Positions 9,091 through 18,557 of a stretch of 64,000 bases of DNA are shown piece by piece. The position numbers were made by a program, and so were the translations under genes. The notes beneath the pieces were generated by a model. The model saw only the letters and a list, made by a program, of their open reading frames with translations, was not told the origin of the DNA and made no database searches. Location: the NCBI RefSeq assembly GCF_008642355.1, contig NZ_CP029193.1:3558001-3622000 (forward strand), given 5' to 3'. The stretch is from Streptomyces venezuelae (GTDB taxonomy: Bacteria > Actinomycetota > Actinomycetes > Streptomycetales > Streptomycetaceae). Each line of letters starts with the position of its first letter. Position 1 is the first letter of the stretch.

Positions 9091-9109
9091 CGTTCATCGA
9101 ACGTTTATG
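9091..9109 (+). promoter_or_regulatory. AfsR/SARP direct-repeat operator (also PHO-box-like) in the afsS promoter
   Basis: CGTTCATC at 9091-9098 and CGTTTATG at 9102-9109 are direct repeats with 11-bp periodicity, the arrangement SARP activators bind upstream of a -10 element. In S. coelicolor AfsR and PhoP compete at an equivalent site in the afsS promoter; the GTTCAT/GTTTAT units also fit the 11-nt PHO-box pattern. A CATTCT at 9119-9124 could be the -10, but this is uncertain. Confidence 0.65.
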
Positions 9110-9278
9110 ACCGGCTGCCATTCTCAATCCAACGATCCGTCGCGTCGGGGGGCAGACGGGTCGCACCGGGCCCCACAGATAGGGTGAGCGGCCCTGGAAC
9201 GCCCGTTCGGCGACCCTCGGGGGAGTTGCCGAGCGGGCGTTCGCCCCAGCGAACCGTCTCGACCCAGAGGAGTTCCCG

Positions 9279-9458
9279 ATGAGCGACGCCATGAAGAACC
9301 AGAACATCACCACCATGGGCGACAGCCACGCCCCGGCCCCGCCGAAGGACGGCGGCGTGACGACGCAGGGCGACAGCCACGCCCCGGCCCCGCCGAAGGA
9401 CGGCGGGGCCACCACGCAGGACAGCCACGCCCCCGTGCCGCCCGTCAAGGGCGCCTGA
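9279..9458 (+). CDS. afsS: AfsS, small sigma-factor-like antibiotic regulatory protein
   Basis: This 59-residue protein is almost entirely three tandem repeats of the form T-T-x-(G)-D-S-H-A-P-x-P-P-K-D-G-G, the arrangement that defines AfsS (63 aa in S. coelicolor). It starts at ATG 9279 after GAGGAG. It lies about 200 bp downstream of afsR in the same direction, with SARP-type repeats upstream. In S. coelicolor AfsS pleiotropically raises antibiotic production and links it to phosphate and nutrient status by an unclear mechanism. The position, size and repeat motif make the assignment firm. A strong hairpin terminator follows at 9479-9519. Confidence 0.9.
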   Translation: MSDAMKNQNITTMGDSHAPAPPKDGGVTTQGDSHAPAPPKDGGATTQDSHAPVPPVKGA

Positions 9459-9478
9459 AGACTTCTTCTCCCACGGGG

Positions 9479-9519
9479 GTCGGCCGCGGCGGCGCGGAGG
9501 GGGAGCCGTCGCGGCCGAC
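9479..9519 (+). terminator. Hairpin terminator after afsS
   Basis: GTCGGCCGCG (9479-9488) pairs perfectly with CGCGGCCGAC (9510-9519) around a 21-nt loop, starting 20 nt after the afsS stop. Confidence 0.65.
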
Positions 9520-9639
9520 GCGTGTCCCGTCAGGCTTCAGGCCAATGAATGGCGGGAACCATTCGCACTGTAGAGCGCTTTCTGTGATCGACATAGCGTC
9601 GCACGCGGCAGAAATGACCCACCTCGCCCTGGAGTTGGT

Positions 9640-9843
9640 ATGACGCGCACCAAGAAGATCCTCGTCACCCTGGCCGTCGCGGCGTCCGCCGCGGGTGGCG
9701 CGGCGAGCCCGGCACTGGCCGACAGCCACCAGCAGGTCGCCGGTCCGCTCGGTGACGGCCACTCCCCGACCGCTCCGCAGAGCGACGGTCACACGCCGGC
9801 TCCTCCGTTCGACGGCCACTCCCCGACCGCTCCGGTCGGCTGA
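9640..9843 (+). CDS. Small exported protein with AfsS-like D-x-H-x-P repeats
   Basis: This 67-residue protein begins at ATG 9640 after CTGGAG. Its N terminus (MTRTKKILVTLAVAASAAGG...SPALA) is a typical Sec signal peptide with predicted cleavage before Asp29 (ALA|DSH). The roughly 39-residue mature part is four repeats: DSHQQVAGPL, GDGHSPTAPQ, SDGHTPAPPF and DGHSPTAPV. The D-(S/G)-H-x-P-x-(A/P)-P unit clearly echoes the repeats of AfsS encoded just upstream, yet this copy is routed out of the cell. It has its own gap of 180 bp and its own terminator. Function is unknown. The regular His and Asp spacing could suggest metal or surface binding, but that is speculation. Similar small genes sit next to afsS in related genomes as far as I recall. 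Confidence 0.75.
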   Translation: MTRTKKILVTLAVAASAAGGAASPALADSHQQVAGPLGDGHSPTAPQSDGHTPAPPFDGHSPTAPVG

Positions 9844-9864
9844 CCACTCCGCGGAGACGTCGGG

Positions 9865-9907
9865 CGGCCGCCGCCGAGGCGTGGGGCGCCGGTGTCGGCG
9901 GCGGCCG
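9865..9907 (+). terminator. Hairpin terminator after the exported repeat peptide
   Basis: CGGCCGCCGCCGA (9865-9877) pairs perfectly with TCGGCGGCGGCCG (9895-9907), a 13-bp stem with a 17-nt loop, 22 nt after the stop codon. Confidence 0.7.
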
Positions 9908-10380
9908 CGGGCGTACGCTCCGGCGCCGCGGCTCCCCTCCACGTACCGGCGCGCACACGCGCCCCCACGGCTCCGGGGCGCGCGGGAGTGAGCCCCGGTC
10001 GGACGGGCCGCAAGGGCGTGGGCCGGGGCTGCGTGAGGTCGGCGGCACCGCCCCGGCCGCGGGTCGCTGGGACGACCCTGCTGGTCCGGGGTCTCGGGAC
10101 CGAAGAACGATGGTCACTCGGCGAGGAGCGCCACCGTGGACTCTCCTCCCTTGTGAGGCTAGACCCGCCCCGCCCCCGCCGGAACCCACGGCGCCGCACC
10201 AGGCTTCCTGCGGTAACCGACGGAGGAAAGAGGTCCCTTGCGCGACGGACCCGCCTTCGCCCCGGGGCCGTGCGGGACGACGCCCGCGTCGCACCACCGG
10301 GCACTGATCCGCCCGCGGCGCGCGGCCCTGCCGCATATATCCGTGGACAGGCACACGCCGCGCAGCGAATAGTGCCGCCC
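9908..10380. other. Long intergenic region, with one weak small-ORF candidate
   Basis: About 470 bp without a convincing gene separate the 9865 terminator from the VOC gene. On the plus strand GGAGGAAAGAGG at 10222-10233 precedes a TTG at 10238, opening a 44-codon frame to the TAG at 10370 (begins MRDGPAFAPG). The ribosome binding site is good but the peptide has no features I recognise, and coding is doubtful. The segment ends with an AT-rich CATATAT at 10333-10339 that may belong to the VOC promoter. Confidence 0.3.
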
Positions 10381-10776
10381 ATGACTTCTCTCGTGCGCCA
10401 CCTCACGTTCGACGCCCACGACGCCTACCGCCAGGGGGCCTTCTGGGCCGAGGTCCTCGGCGGCAGCCTCGCCGACGACGACTTTCCCGGCGATCCGGAG
10501 GCCCTGGTGACGGCCGACGGCGTCGCTCTGCTCTTCGTGACCGTGCCGGACGCCAAGTCCGTCAAGAACCGGCTGCACATCGACCTCCAGCCGCAGGACC
10601 GCACCCGCGACGAGGAGGTCGAGCGCCTCCTCGCGCTCGGCGCGAAGCTGCACGAGGACCACCGCAGGCCGAACGGCCGGGGCTGGGTCACCCTCACCGA
10701 CCTGGAGGGCAACGAGTTCTGCGTGGAGTGCAGCGCCGCGGAGCGGGAGGCACTGACCGCCGCCGGCGCCAACTAG
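10381..10776 (+). CDS. VOC (glyoxalase/bleomycin-resistance) family protein
   Basis: This 131-residue single-domain VOC protein begins MTSLVRHLTFDAHDAYRQGAFWAEVLGG and ends with the usual VTLTDLEGNEFCVE strand. It contains LHIDLQPQDR in the middle, the second paired beta-alpha-beta-beta-beta unit. Proteins of this type are often annotated as glyoxalase-like with unknown substrate. The ATG at 10381 is the natural start by homology although no strong Shine-Dalgarno precedes it. Its stop overlaps the convergent acyl-CoA ligase stop by 3 bp. Confidence 0.8.
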   Translation: MTSLVRHLTFDAHDAYRQGAFWAEVLGGSLADDDFPGDPEALVTADGVALLFVTVPDAKSVKNRLHIDLQPQDRTRDEEVERLLALGAKLHEDHRRPNGRGWVTLTDLEGNEFCVECSAAEREALTAAGAN

Positions 10777-12380
10777 CCGCCGGCCCGCCCCCGCAGCTCC
10801 CCCTTGACCACCTTCCCGCTCGCGTTCCTCGGCAGCTCCGCCACGAACTCGACGGCCCTCGGCACCTTGTAGTTCGCCATCTCCCTGCGCGCCCACGCGA
10901 TCAGATCGTCCGCCGTGACCACGGACCCGGGCCGCCGCACCACGTACGCCTTCCCCACCTCGCCGAGCCTCGGGTCGGGCACGCCGATCACCGCGACGTC
11001 GGCGACGGCCGGGTGGACGCCGAGGAGCTGTTCTATCTCGGCGGGGTAGGCGTTGAAGCCGCCGACGATGAACATGTCCTTGATGCGGTCCGTGATGCGC
11101 AGGTTGCCCGCCGCGTCGAGGACGCCGACGTCACCCGTCCGCAGCCAGCCGTCGGGCGTCAGGCACCGCCGCGTCTCCTCCGGGTCCTCGAAGTAGCCCT
11201 GCATGACGTGGTGGCCGCGGACGAGCACCTCGCCCGGGTGGCCGGGCGGGAGCGGTTCGCCGCCGGGTGCCACCACCCGTACCTCCGTGTCGGGAATGGC
11301 CCGGCCCGATGTCGCCGCGATGACGTCGGCCGGGTCGCCGCGCCGGCACATCGTGACGATGCCGCTCGCCTCCGAGAGGCCGTACGCGGTGAGGACGGTG
11401 GCGATGCGCAGCTCCGCCCGCAGCCGCTCCACCAGCCGCAGCGGCACCACGGCCGCGCCGGTCACGACGAGCCGCAGCGCGGACAGGTCGTACTGGTCGC
11501 GGGAGGGGTGGTCGAGGATCGACTGGTGCAGGGTGGGCGGCCCGGGGAGGACCGAGATGCGTTCGGCGGCGACGTTGGCGAGGACCGTGTCCACGTTGAA
11601 GACCGGCTGCGGCACCATCGTCGCGCCCCGCATCAGGCAGGCGATGATCCCGGCCTTGTAGCCGAAGGTGTGGAAGAACGGGTTCACGATCAGGTAGCGG
11701 TCGCCCTCGCGCAGCCCGGCCAGTTCGCTCCACACGTCGTAGCAGCGCAGGGTCTGGGCGTGGGTGATGACGGCGCCCTTGGGCCGGCCGGTCGTGCCCG
11801 AGGTGAAGACGATGTCCGAGGGCGCGGAGCCCTCGACGGACGCCGCGCGCGTACGGACCGCGTCCGCCGGGACCCCGTCGCCGCTCGCCAGGAAGTCCTT
11901 CCAGGTGCGGAAGGACTGCGGGGCGTCCTCGGCGAGGACGACGACCTGCTCCAGGTGGGGCAGGCCGGGCAGCGGTCCGTCGCCCGTCCCTTCGGCGGCG
12001 GCGCGGCGCAGCGAGGCGACGTACGACGTGCCGAGGAACGTGCCGGTGACGAAGAGGAGTCTGGCGCGGCTGCGGTCCAGGACGTACGCCGCCTCCGTGC
12101 CCTTGAAGCGGGTGTTGAGCGGGACGAGGACCGCGCCCGCGCAGACCGCGCCGAGCGCGGAGACGATCCAGTCGAGGGTGTTCGGCGCCCAGACGGCGAC
12201 GCGGTCGCCGGGTTCGACGCCGTTGGCCATGCAGGCCGCCGCCGCGTGCTCGACGCGCTCGCCCAGTTCCGCGTACGAGACGCGGGTCCGGCCCTCCACG
12301 ACCGCCTCCCGTGTTCCGTACCGCTCGGCGGCCGCCCGTACGAGTCCCGGGATGCCGCCCCACTCCAGGTCGCCGCGCAT
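10773..12380 (-). CDS. AMP-dependent acyl-CoA synthetase (FadD3-like)
   Basis: This 535-residue ANL-superfamily ligase activates a carboxylic acid with ATP and then CoA. Visible motifs are the P-loop TSGTTGRPKG (193-202), YGLSEASG, the GWLRTGDVG hinge region, KDMFIVGGFNAYPAEIE, and the C-terminal PRNASGKVVKGEL with the adenylation lysine. It resembles FadD enzymes for cyclic or branched substrates rather than long-chain ligases. The start ATG 12380 follows GGGAGAGG at 8 nt. It is divergent from the lipid-transfer protein gene, and two operators (12402, 12429) sit in the shared 104-bp promoter region, so both directions are probably co-repressed. Confidence 0.9.
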   Translation of the reverse strand: MRGDLEWGGIPGLVRAAAERYGTREAVVEGRTRVSYAELGERVEHAAAACMANGVEPGDRVAVWAPNTLDWIVSALGAVCAGAVLVPLNTRFKGTEAAYVLDRSRARLLFVTGTFLGTSYVASLRRAAAEGTGDGPLPGLPHLEQVVVLAEDAPQSFRTWKDFLASGDGVPADAVRTRAASVEGSAPSDIVFTSGTTGRPKGAVITHAQTLRCYDVWSELAGLREGDRYLIVNPFFHTFGYKAGIIACLMRGATMVPQPVFNVDTVLANVAAERISVLPGPPTLHQSILDHPSRDQYDLSALRLVVTGAAVVPLRLVERLRAELRIATVLTAYGLSEASGIVTMCRRGDPADVIAATSGRAIPDTEVRVVAPGGEPLPPGHPGEVLVRGHHVMQGYFEDPEETRRCLTPDGWLRTGDVGVLDAAGNLRITDRIKDMFIVGGFNAYPAEIEQLLGVHPAVADVAVIGVPDPRLGEVGKAYVVRRPGSVVTADDLIAWARREMANYKVPRAVEFVAELPRNASGKVVKGELRGRAGG

Positions 12381-12401
12381 CGCATGCACCTCTCCCGCTG
12401 G

Positions 12402-12416
12402 CTGACTATCCGTCAG
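12402..12416. promoter_or_regulatory. Palindromic operator CTGACT-ATC-CGTCAG
   Basis: An 11/12 match, 21 nt upstream of the acyl-CoA synthetase start in the divergent promoter region. Confidence 0.7.
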
Positions 12417-12428
12417 ATTAGCTGTAGC

Positions 12429-12443
12429 CTGACGCGCTGTCAG
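12429..12443. promoter_or_regulatory. Palindromic operator CTGACG-CGC-TGTCAG
   Basis: An 11/12 match, 27 bp from the preceding site and 41 nt upstream of the lipid-transfer protein start. A TAGCCT between the two sites may be a -10 element. Confidence 0.7.
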
Positions 12444-12484
12444 CAGTGGTGACATGCTCGCGACCGGCGGAGGTGCCGTTGTCC

Positions 12485-13633
12485 ATGGCTTCACTCAAGG
12501 ACGCCACAGCGATAGTGGGGATCGGTCAGACGCAGTTCGCCAGGCAACTCGTCGCGAGCGAGAAAGAGTTGGCGTGCCGCGCGATCGTCGCCGCACTCGA
12601 CGACGCCGGCATCGCGCCGTCCGAGGTCGACGCCTTCGCCTCGTACACCATGGAGGAGACCGACGAGGTCGAGGTCGCCAAGGCCGTCGGCGCGGGCGAC
12701 GTCACCTTCTTCAGCAAGGTCGGCTACGGCGGCGGCGGTTCCTGCGCCACGGTCGGACACCTCGCGTCCGCCATCGCCACCGGCCAGGCGAGCGTCGGCA
12801 TCGCCTGGCGCTCCCGCAAACGCGGCAGCGGCCCGCGCCCGTGGAAGAACACCACGGTCCAACTCCCCACGCCCGCCCAGTGGACGCGCCCCTTCGGCCT
12901 GCTCCGACCCGCCGACGAGATCGCGATGCTGGCCCGCCGCCACATGCACGAGTACGGCACGACCCGTGACCACCTCTTCAACGTCGCCCTCGCCTGCCGC
13001 AACCGCGCCAACCAGAACCCGGCCGCGATGATGTACGAGCGCCCGCTGACCCGCGACATGTATATGACGTCCCGCTGGATCAGCGAACCGCTCTGCCTCT
13101 TCGACAACTGCCTGGAGACGGACGGCGCGCTGGCCTGCGTGATCGTGTCCGCCGAGCGGGCGCGCGACTGCCGCCGGAAACCGGTGTACGTCCACTCCGT
13201 CGCCCAGGGCCTGCCCGCCCAGCACCACGGCATGGTCAACTACTGGACGGACGACCCGCTCTCGGGCCCCGCCTGGACGGCGGCCCGACACCTGTGGAAA
13301 CAGGCGGACTTCGGCCCCCAGGACGTGGACGTCGCCCAGATCTACGACGCGTTCACCCCGCTCATCCCGCTCTCCCTGGAGGGGTACGGCTTCTGCGACC
13401 GCGGCGAGGGCGGCGCGTTCACGGAGGGCGGCGCCCTGGAGAGCGGCGGTCGCCTCCCCATCAACACGGGCGGCGGCGGCCTCAGCGAGGCATACGTCCA
13501 CGGCTTCAACCTCATCAACGAAGGCGTGAAGCAACTGCGCGGCACGAGCACGGCGCAGGTCCCGGACGCGGAAACGTGCTTGGTGACGGCGGGCGAAGGC
13601 GTCCCCACATCGGCGCTGCTCCTGAGGGCGTGA
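12485..13633 (+). CDS. Thiolase-fold lipid-transfer protein (Ltp2/SCP-x-like aldolase)
   Basis: This 382-residue thiolase-superfamily protein of the non-condensing lipid-transfer type has GIGQTQFAR at the N terminus, GYGGGGSCATVGHL with Cys87, RRHMHEYGTTRDHL, the QIYDAFTPL segment, and LPINTGGGGLSEAYVHGFN. In steroid-degrading actinobacteria such proteins pair with a DUF35 protein to catalyse retro-aldol removal of a side-chain unit from a beta-hydroxyacyl-CoA; the DUF35 partner is the next gene. GGAGG at 12469-12473 serves either ATG 12485 (11 nt) or an in-frame TTG 12479 (5 nt). It heads an operon with the DUF35 and crotonase genes. Confidence 0.87.
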   Translation: MASLKDATAIVGIGQTQFARQLVASEKELACRAIVAALDDAGIAPSEVDAFASYTMEETDEVEVAKAVGAGDVTFFSKVGYGGGGSCATVGHLASAIATGQASVGIAWRSRKRGSGPRPWKNTTVQLPTPAQWTRPFGLLRPADEIAMLARRHMHEYGTTRDHLFNVALACRNRANQNPAAMMYERPLTRDMYMTSRWISEPLCLFDNCLETDGALACVIVSAERARDCRRKPVYVHSVAQGLPAQHHGMVNYWTDDPLSGPAWTAARHLWKQADFGPQDVDVAQIYDAFTPLIPLSLEGYGFCDRGEGGAFTEGGALESGGRLPINTGGGGLSEAYVHGFNLINEGVKQLRGTSTAQVPDAETCLVTAGEGVPTSALLLRA

Positions 13634-13653
13634 AAGGAGGCGCAGGCGGACGC

Positions 13654-13708
13654 GCCCTTCAAGGGGCGCGGAGAACCGCGCGAGCAACCACGACGGCCCC
13701 GCACCCGC
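13654..13708. repeat. Streptomyces extragenic repeat (GGGGCGCGGNGAACCGCGCG type)
   Basis: The 88-bp gap between the lipid-transfer and DUF35 genes carries CCTTCAAGGGGCGCGGAGAA with a following CCGCGCGAGCAACCACGACG, a dispersed Streptomyces element. A related copy lies at 27434-27490. It interrupts what is otherwise a compact operon. Confidence 0.5.
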
Positions 13709-13721
13709 GAGAGAAGAGACC

Positions 13722-14177
13722 ATGGCAGACGCGACGGCAAAGACGGAACCCCTCCTGACGCCCACGCAGGACGACGACGGCGCCCCCTTCTGGGAGTACG
13801 CCACCCGAGGCGAGCTCCGCATACAAGCCTGCACCGCCTGCGGCGAACTCCGCTTTCCCCCGAGACCCTGCTGCCCCCACTGCCAGTCCTTCGACAGCGA
13901 TTGGCGCCGCATGAGCGGAAGAGGCCGCATCTGGTCGTACGTCTTCCCCCACCCCCCGCTCCTCCCCGCCTACGCCGAACAGGCCCCCTACAACGCGATC
14001 ATCGTCGAGCTGGCCGAGGCCCCCCGCATCCGCCTGGTCGGCAACCTTGTAGCGGCACCGGACGCCCCCCTGAACTCGATCCCCCCGGAACGCCTCCGTA
14101 TCGGCGCGAAGGTGCAGGTCGTCTTCGCGGAGGTCGCCGGAACCGTCGTCCCGCGCTGGGTCCTGGAGCGGTCATGA
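13722..14177 (+). CDS. DUF35 OB-fold/zinc-ribbon acyl-CoA-associated protein
   Basis: This 151-residue protein has an N-terminal rubredoxin-like zinc ribbon with paired cysteines C37-x2-C40 and C51-x2-C54, followed by an OB-fold domain from RGRIWSYVFPHPP onward. Proteins of this type form complexes with thiolase-like lipid-transfer proteins (as in ChsH2-Ltp2) and bind the acyl-CoA. It starts at ATG 13722 after GAGAAGAGA. Its stop overlaps the crotonase start (ATGA at 14174), so the two are translationally coupled. Confidence 0.87.
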   Translation: MADATAKTEPLLTPTQDDDGAPFWEYATRGELRIQACTACGELRFPPRPCCPHCQSFDSDWRRMSGRGRIWSYVFPHPPLLPAYAEQAPYNAIIVELAEAPRIRLVGNLVAAPDAPLNSIPPERLRIGAKVQVVFAEVAGTVVPRWVLERS

Positions 14178-14965
14178 CCCCCGCACCGGGCAGCGCCCTG
14201 CGCACGCACGTCGACAAGGACACGGGCGTCGCGGTCCTGACCCTGGACCGTCCGGAGCGCCACAACGCCATCGACGCAGGGACGGCGGAGGAGCTGTCCG
14301 CGACCTGGCGCCGCTTCCGGTTCGACGACTCGGTACGGGCGGTCGTCGTGACCGGCGCGGGCGAGAGAGCGTTCTGCACCGGCATCGACCGGGACGCGGA
14401 CGTGCCCCAGCCCACCTCCCCGTACGCGATCGACGACCCGCTCATCGCGATCGGCCCGAAGGCCAACGACTACTGGAAGCCGGTGATCGCCGCCGTCAAC
14501 GGCATGGCGTGCGGCGGCGCCTTCTACCTCCTCGGGGAGTCGGAGTTCGTCGTGGCGGACGAGCACGCCACGTTCTTCGACCCGCACACCACGTACGGAA
14601 TGGTCAGCGCGTACGAGACGATCCACATGGCGCAGCGCATGCCGTTCGGCGAGGTCGCGCGGATGGCGCTGATGGGCACGGCCGAACGGGTCTCGGCCCG
14701 GCGGGCGTACGAGACGGGCCTGGTCTCCGAGGTGACCCCGTCCGGCGGGGCGCTGGCCGCGGCCGTCCGTGCCGCCGAGACCATCGCCTCGTATCCCACG
14801 GAGGCCGTCCAGGGCACGGTCCGGGCGGTCTGGTCGGCGAAGGAGGCGGCCCGCACGCAGGCCCTCGCGCACGCGCCCCACCTGATCGCCCTGGGCAATC
14901 TGCCGCAGGACCGTCAGGCGGAGCTGTTCACGCACCGCAGGAGCGGCGACTTCCGTACGCGGTGA
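14174..14965 (+). CDS. Enoyl-CoA hydratase/isomerase (crotonase) family protein
   Basis: This 263-residue crotonase-fold protein has LDRPERHNAIDAGT, the oxyanion-hole segment AFCTGIDRDAD, and NGMACGGAFYLLGESEFVVADEHATFFDPHT. The canonical second glutamate region (usually PEVxLG) reads FFDPHTTYGMVS here, so the usual hydratase acid/base pair is altered; isomerase, hydrolase or retro-aldol activity cannot be excluded. It overlaps the DUF35 gene by 4 bp and ends at a C8/G7 hairpin. It is the third gene of the operon controlled by the 12402/12429 operators. Confidence 0.85.
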   Translation: MTPAPGSALRTHVDKDTGVAVLTLDRPERHNAIDAGTAEELSATWRRFRFDDSVRAVVVTGAGERAFCTGIDRDADVPQPTSPYAIDDPLIAIGPKANDYWKPVIAAVNGMACGGAFYLLGESEFVVADEHATFFDPHTTYGMVSAYETIHMAQRMPFGEVARMALMGTAERVSARRAYETGLVSEVTPSGGALAAAVRAAETIASYPTEAVQGTVRAVWSAKEAARTQALAHAPHLIALGNLPQDRQAELFTHRRSGDFRTR

Positions 14966-14967
14966 CG

Positions 14968-14986
14968 CCCCCCCCGGGAGGGGGGG
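14968..14986. terminator. C-tract/G-tract hairpin between convergent genes
   Basis: Eight C residues (14968-14975), a short GGGA and then seven G residues (14980-14986) lie between the crotonase and afsK stop codons and can fold on either strand, so it likely terminates both. Confidence 0.6.
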
Positions 14987-15003
14987 ACAGCGCGCCCAGG
15001 GCG

Positions 15004-17388
<2,385 letters not shown>

Positions 17389-17570
17389 TTGCCCTGCCAC
17401 CTCCCCGTACGCGGCCGCCGAAGAAGACAGCCCCGTGCAGCGTCTCACCACCGAGCCGCTACGGCGGCACGCACCCTGATTCTTCCTGTCCGAGGCGACG
17501 GTTGCGAACCCGGGGCGGGATCGGGGTGTCTACGGACAAAACCCCGCCTCCGGGCCTCCGGGAGCGCCGC

Positions 17571-18395
17571 TCAGCCCTGGAGGACCGCGAACGTCGCCCC
17601 TTGATTGTCCGTGAACACCGCGATCCGGCCGTACGGGGTGTCGGCGGGCGGGGCCTGGACGCGCCCGCCGAGGCGGGTCACCGCGGCGGCGCTCGCGTCG
17701 GCGTCGGCCACGTTGAAGTAGACGAGGAAGTGCGCGGGCATCCGCGCGGGCACGTACCGGTCGGAGACGGGGGCGGGGGTGAGCCCGGCCAGGAGGCTGC
17801 GCCCGCCGACGGCGGTGTCGGGGCCCGGCTCGGCGCCCGCGGGCGACCAGATGCGGAAGTCCTCGCCGTCGAGGTCCAGGTCGACGCCGCCGTACCCGAA
17901 GACGTGCTCGTAGAACGGGTCGACCAGGTTCTTGTCCCGGGAGTACACCTCGGTCCAGCAGTACGAGCCCGGCTTCCCCTGCTTCCCGAAGCCCTGGTGC
18001 GTCCCGGCCTGCCAGAGCCCGAAGACGGCGCCCTCGGGGTCGGCGGCGAGGCCCATGGACCCGAAGGGCTCCACCGGCATGACCTCAGTGATCATCGAGC
18101 CGCCCGCACCTTTGATCCGCTCGGCGAGCGCGGCGGCGTCCGGGCTGGCCAGGTACACCGTCCATACGGTGGGCATGCGGCCGTCGGCCTTGGGGGCGAG
18201 CGCGGCGACGGGGAGGCCGTCGCTGTACGCCTGCGTGCCGTGCCCGTACTCCGGTCCGGAACCGGTGTCGAAAGTCCACCCGAAGAGCTCACCGTAGAAC
18301 CGCTTGCCGCCCTCCACGTCGGGCAGCATGGCGTCGGCCCAGCAGGGCACGCCCTCCGCGTATCCGCCCCCTGTGTTCCGCTCCGCGTAGTCCAT
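17571..18395 (-). CDS. Two-domain VOC family protein
   Basis: This 274-residue protein has two glyoxalase/VOC modules. The first begins VPCWADAMLPDVEGGKRFYGELFGW (about 16-40) and the second PGSYCWTEVYSRDKNLVDPFYEHVFGY (about 140-166). The tandem arrangement is typical of Streptomyces hydroxylase-like VOC proteins of unknown substrate. I chose ATG 18395 (MDYAERN) although the ribosome binding site is weak. It lies between afsK and the TetR gene, diverging from the latter across a 155-bp region with an AT-rich ATTTTTTATGG near 18455-18465 that may hold promoters. Confidence 0.82.
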   Translation of the reverse strand: MDYAERNTGGGYAEGVPCWADAMLPDVEGGKRFYGELFGWTFDTGSGPEYGHGTQAYSDGLPVAALAPKADGRMPTVWTVYLASPDAAALAERIKGAGGSMITEVMPVEPFGSMGLAADPEGAVFGLWQAGTHQGFGKQGKPGSYCWTEVYSRDKNLVDPFYEHVFGYGGVDLDLDGEDFRIWSPAGAEPGPDTAVGGRSLLAGLTPAPVSDRYVPARMPAHFLVYFNVADADASAAAVTRLGGRVQAPPADTPYGRIAVFTDNQGATFAVLQG

Positions 18396-18542
18396 GCCAG
18401 TCAAGCTAACGGCCCGCCCCGGTCCCCGCAGCACAAGAATTCGAACGTTTGGCTGATTTTTTATGGGGCGGGCGTGGGGGCGCGCCTGACCCCAACCCCA
18501 TTTGCACTCGGCCGAATCGCGCTCCGATCACCCCTCGGTAAG

Positions 18543-18557
18543 CTGACGGCATGACAG
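18543..18557. promoter_or_regulatory. Degenerate operator CTGACG-GCA-TGACAG over the TetR start codon
   Basis: A 10/12 match to the window-wide palindrome, with one perfect half. The ATG of the TetR gene (18551-18553) lies inside it. It could be an autoregulatory site or a chance match. Confidence 0.4.
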
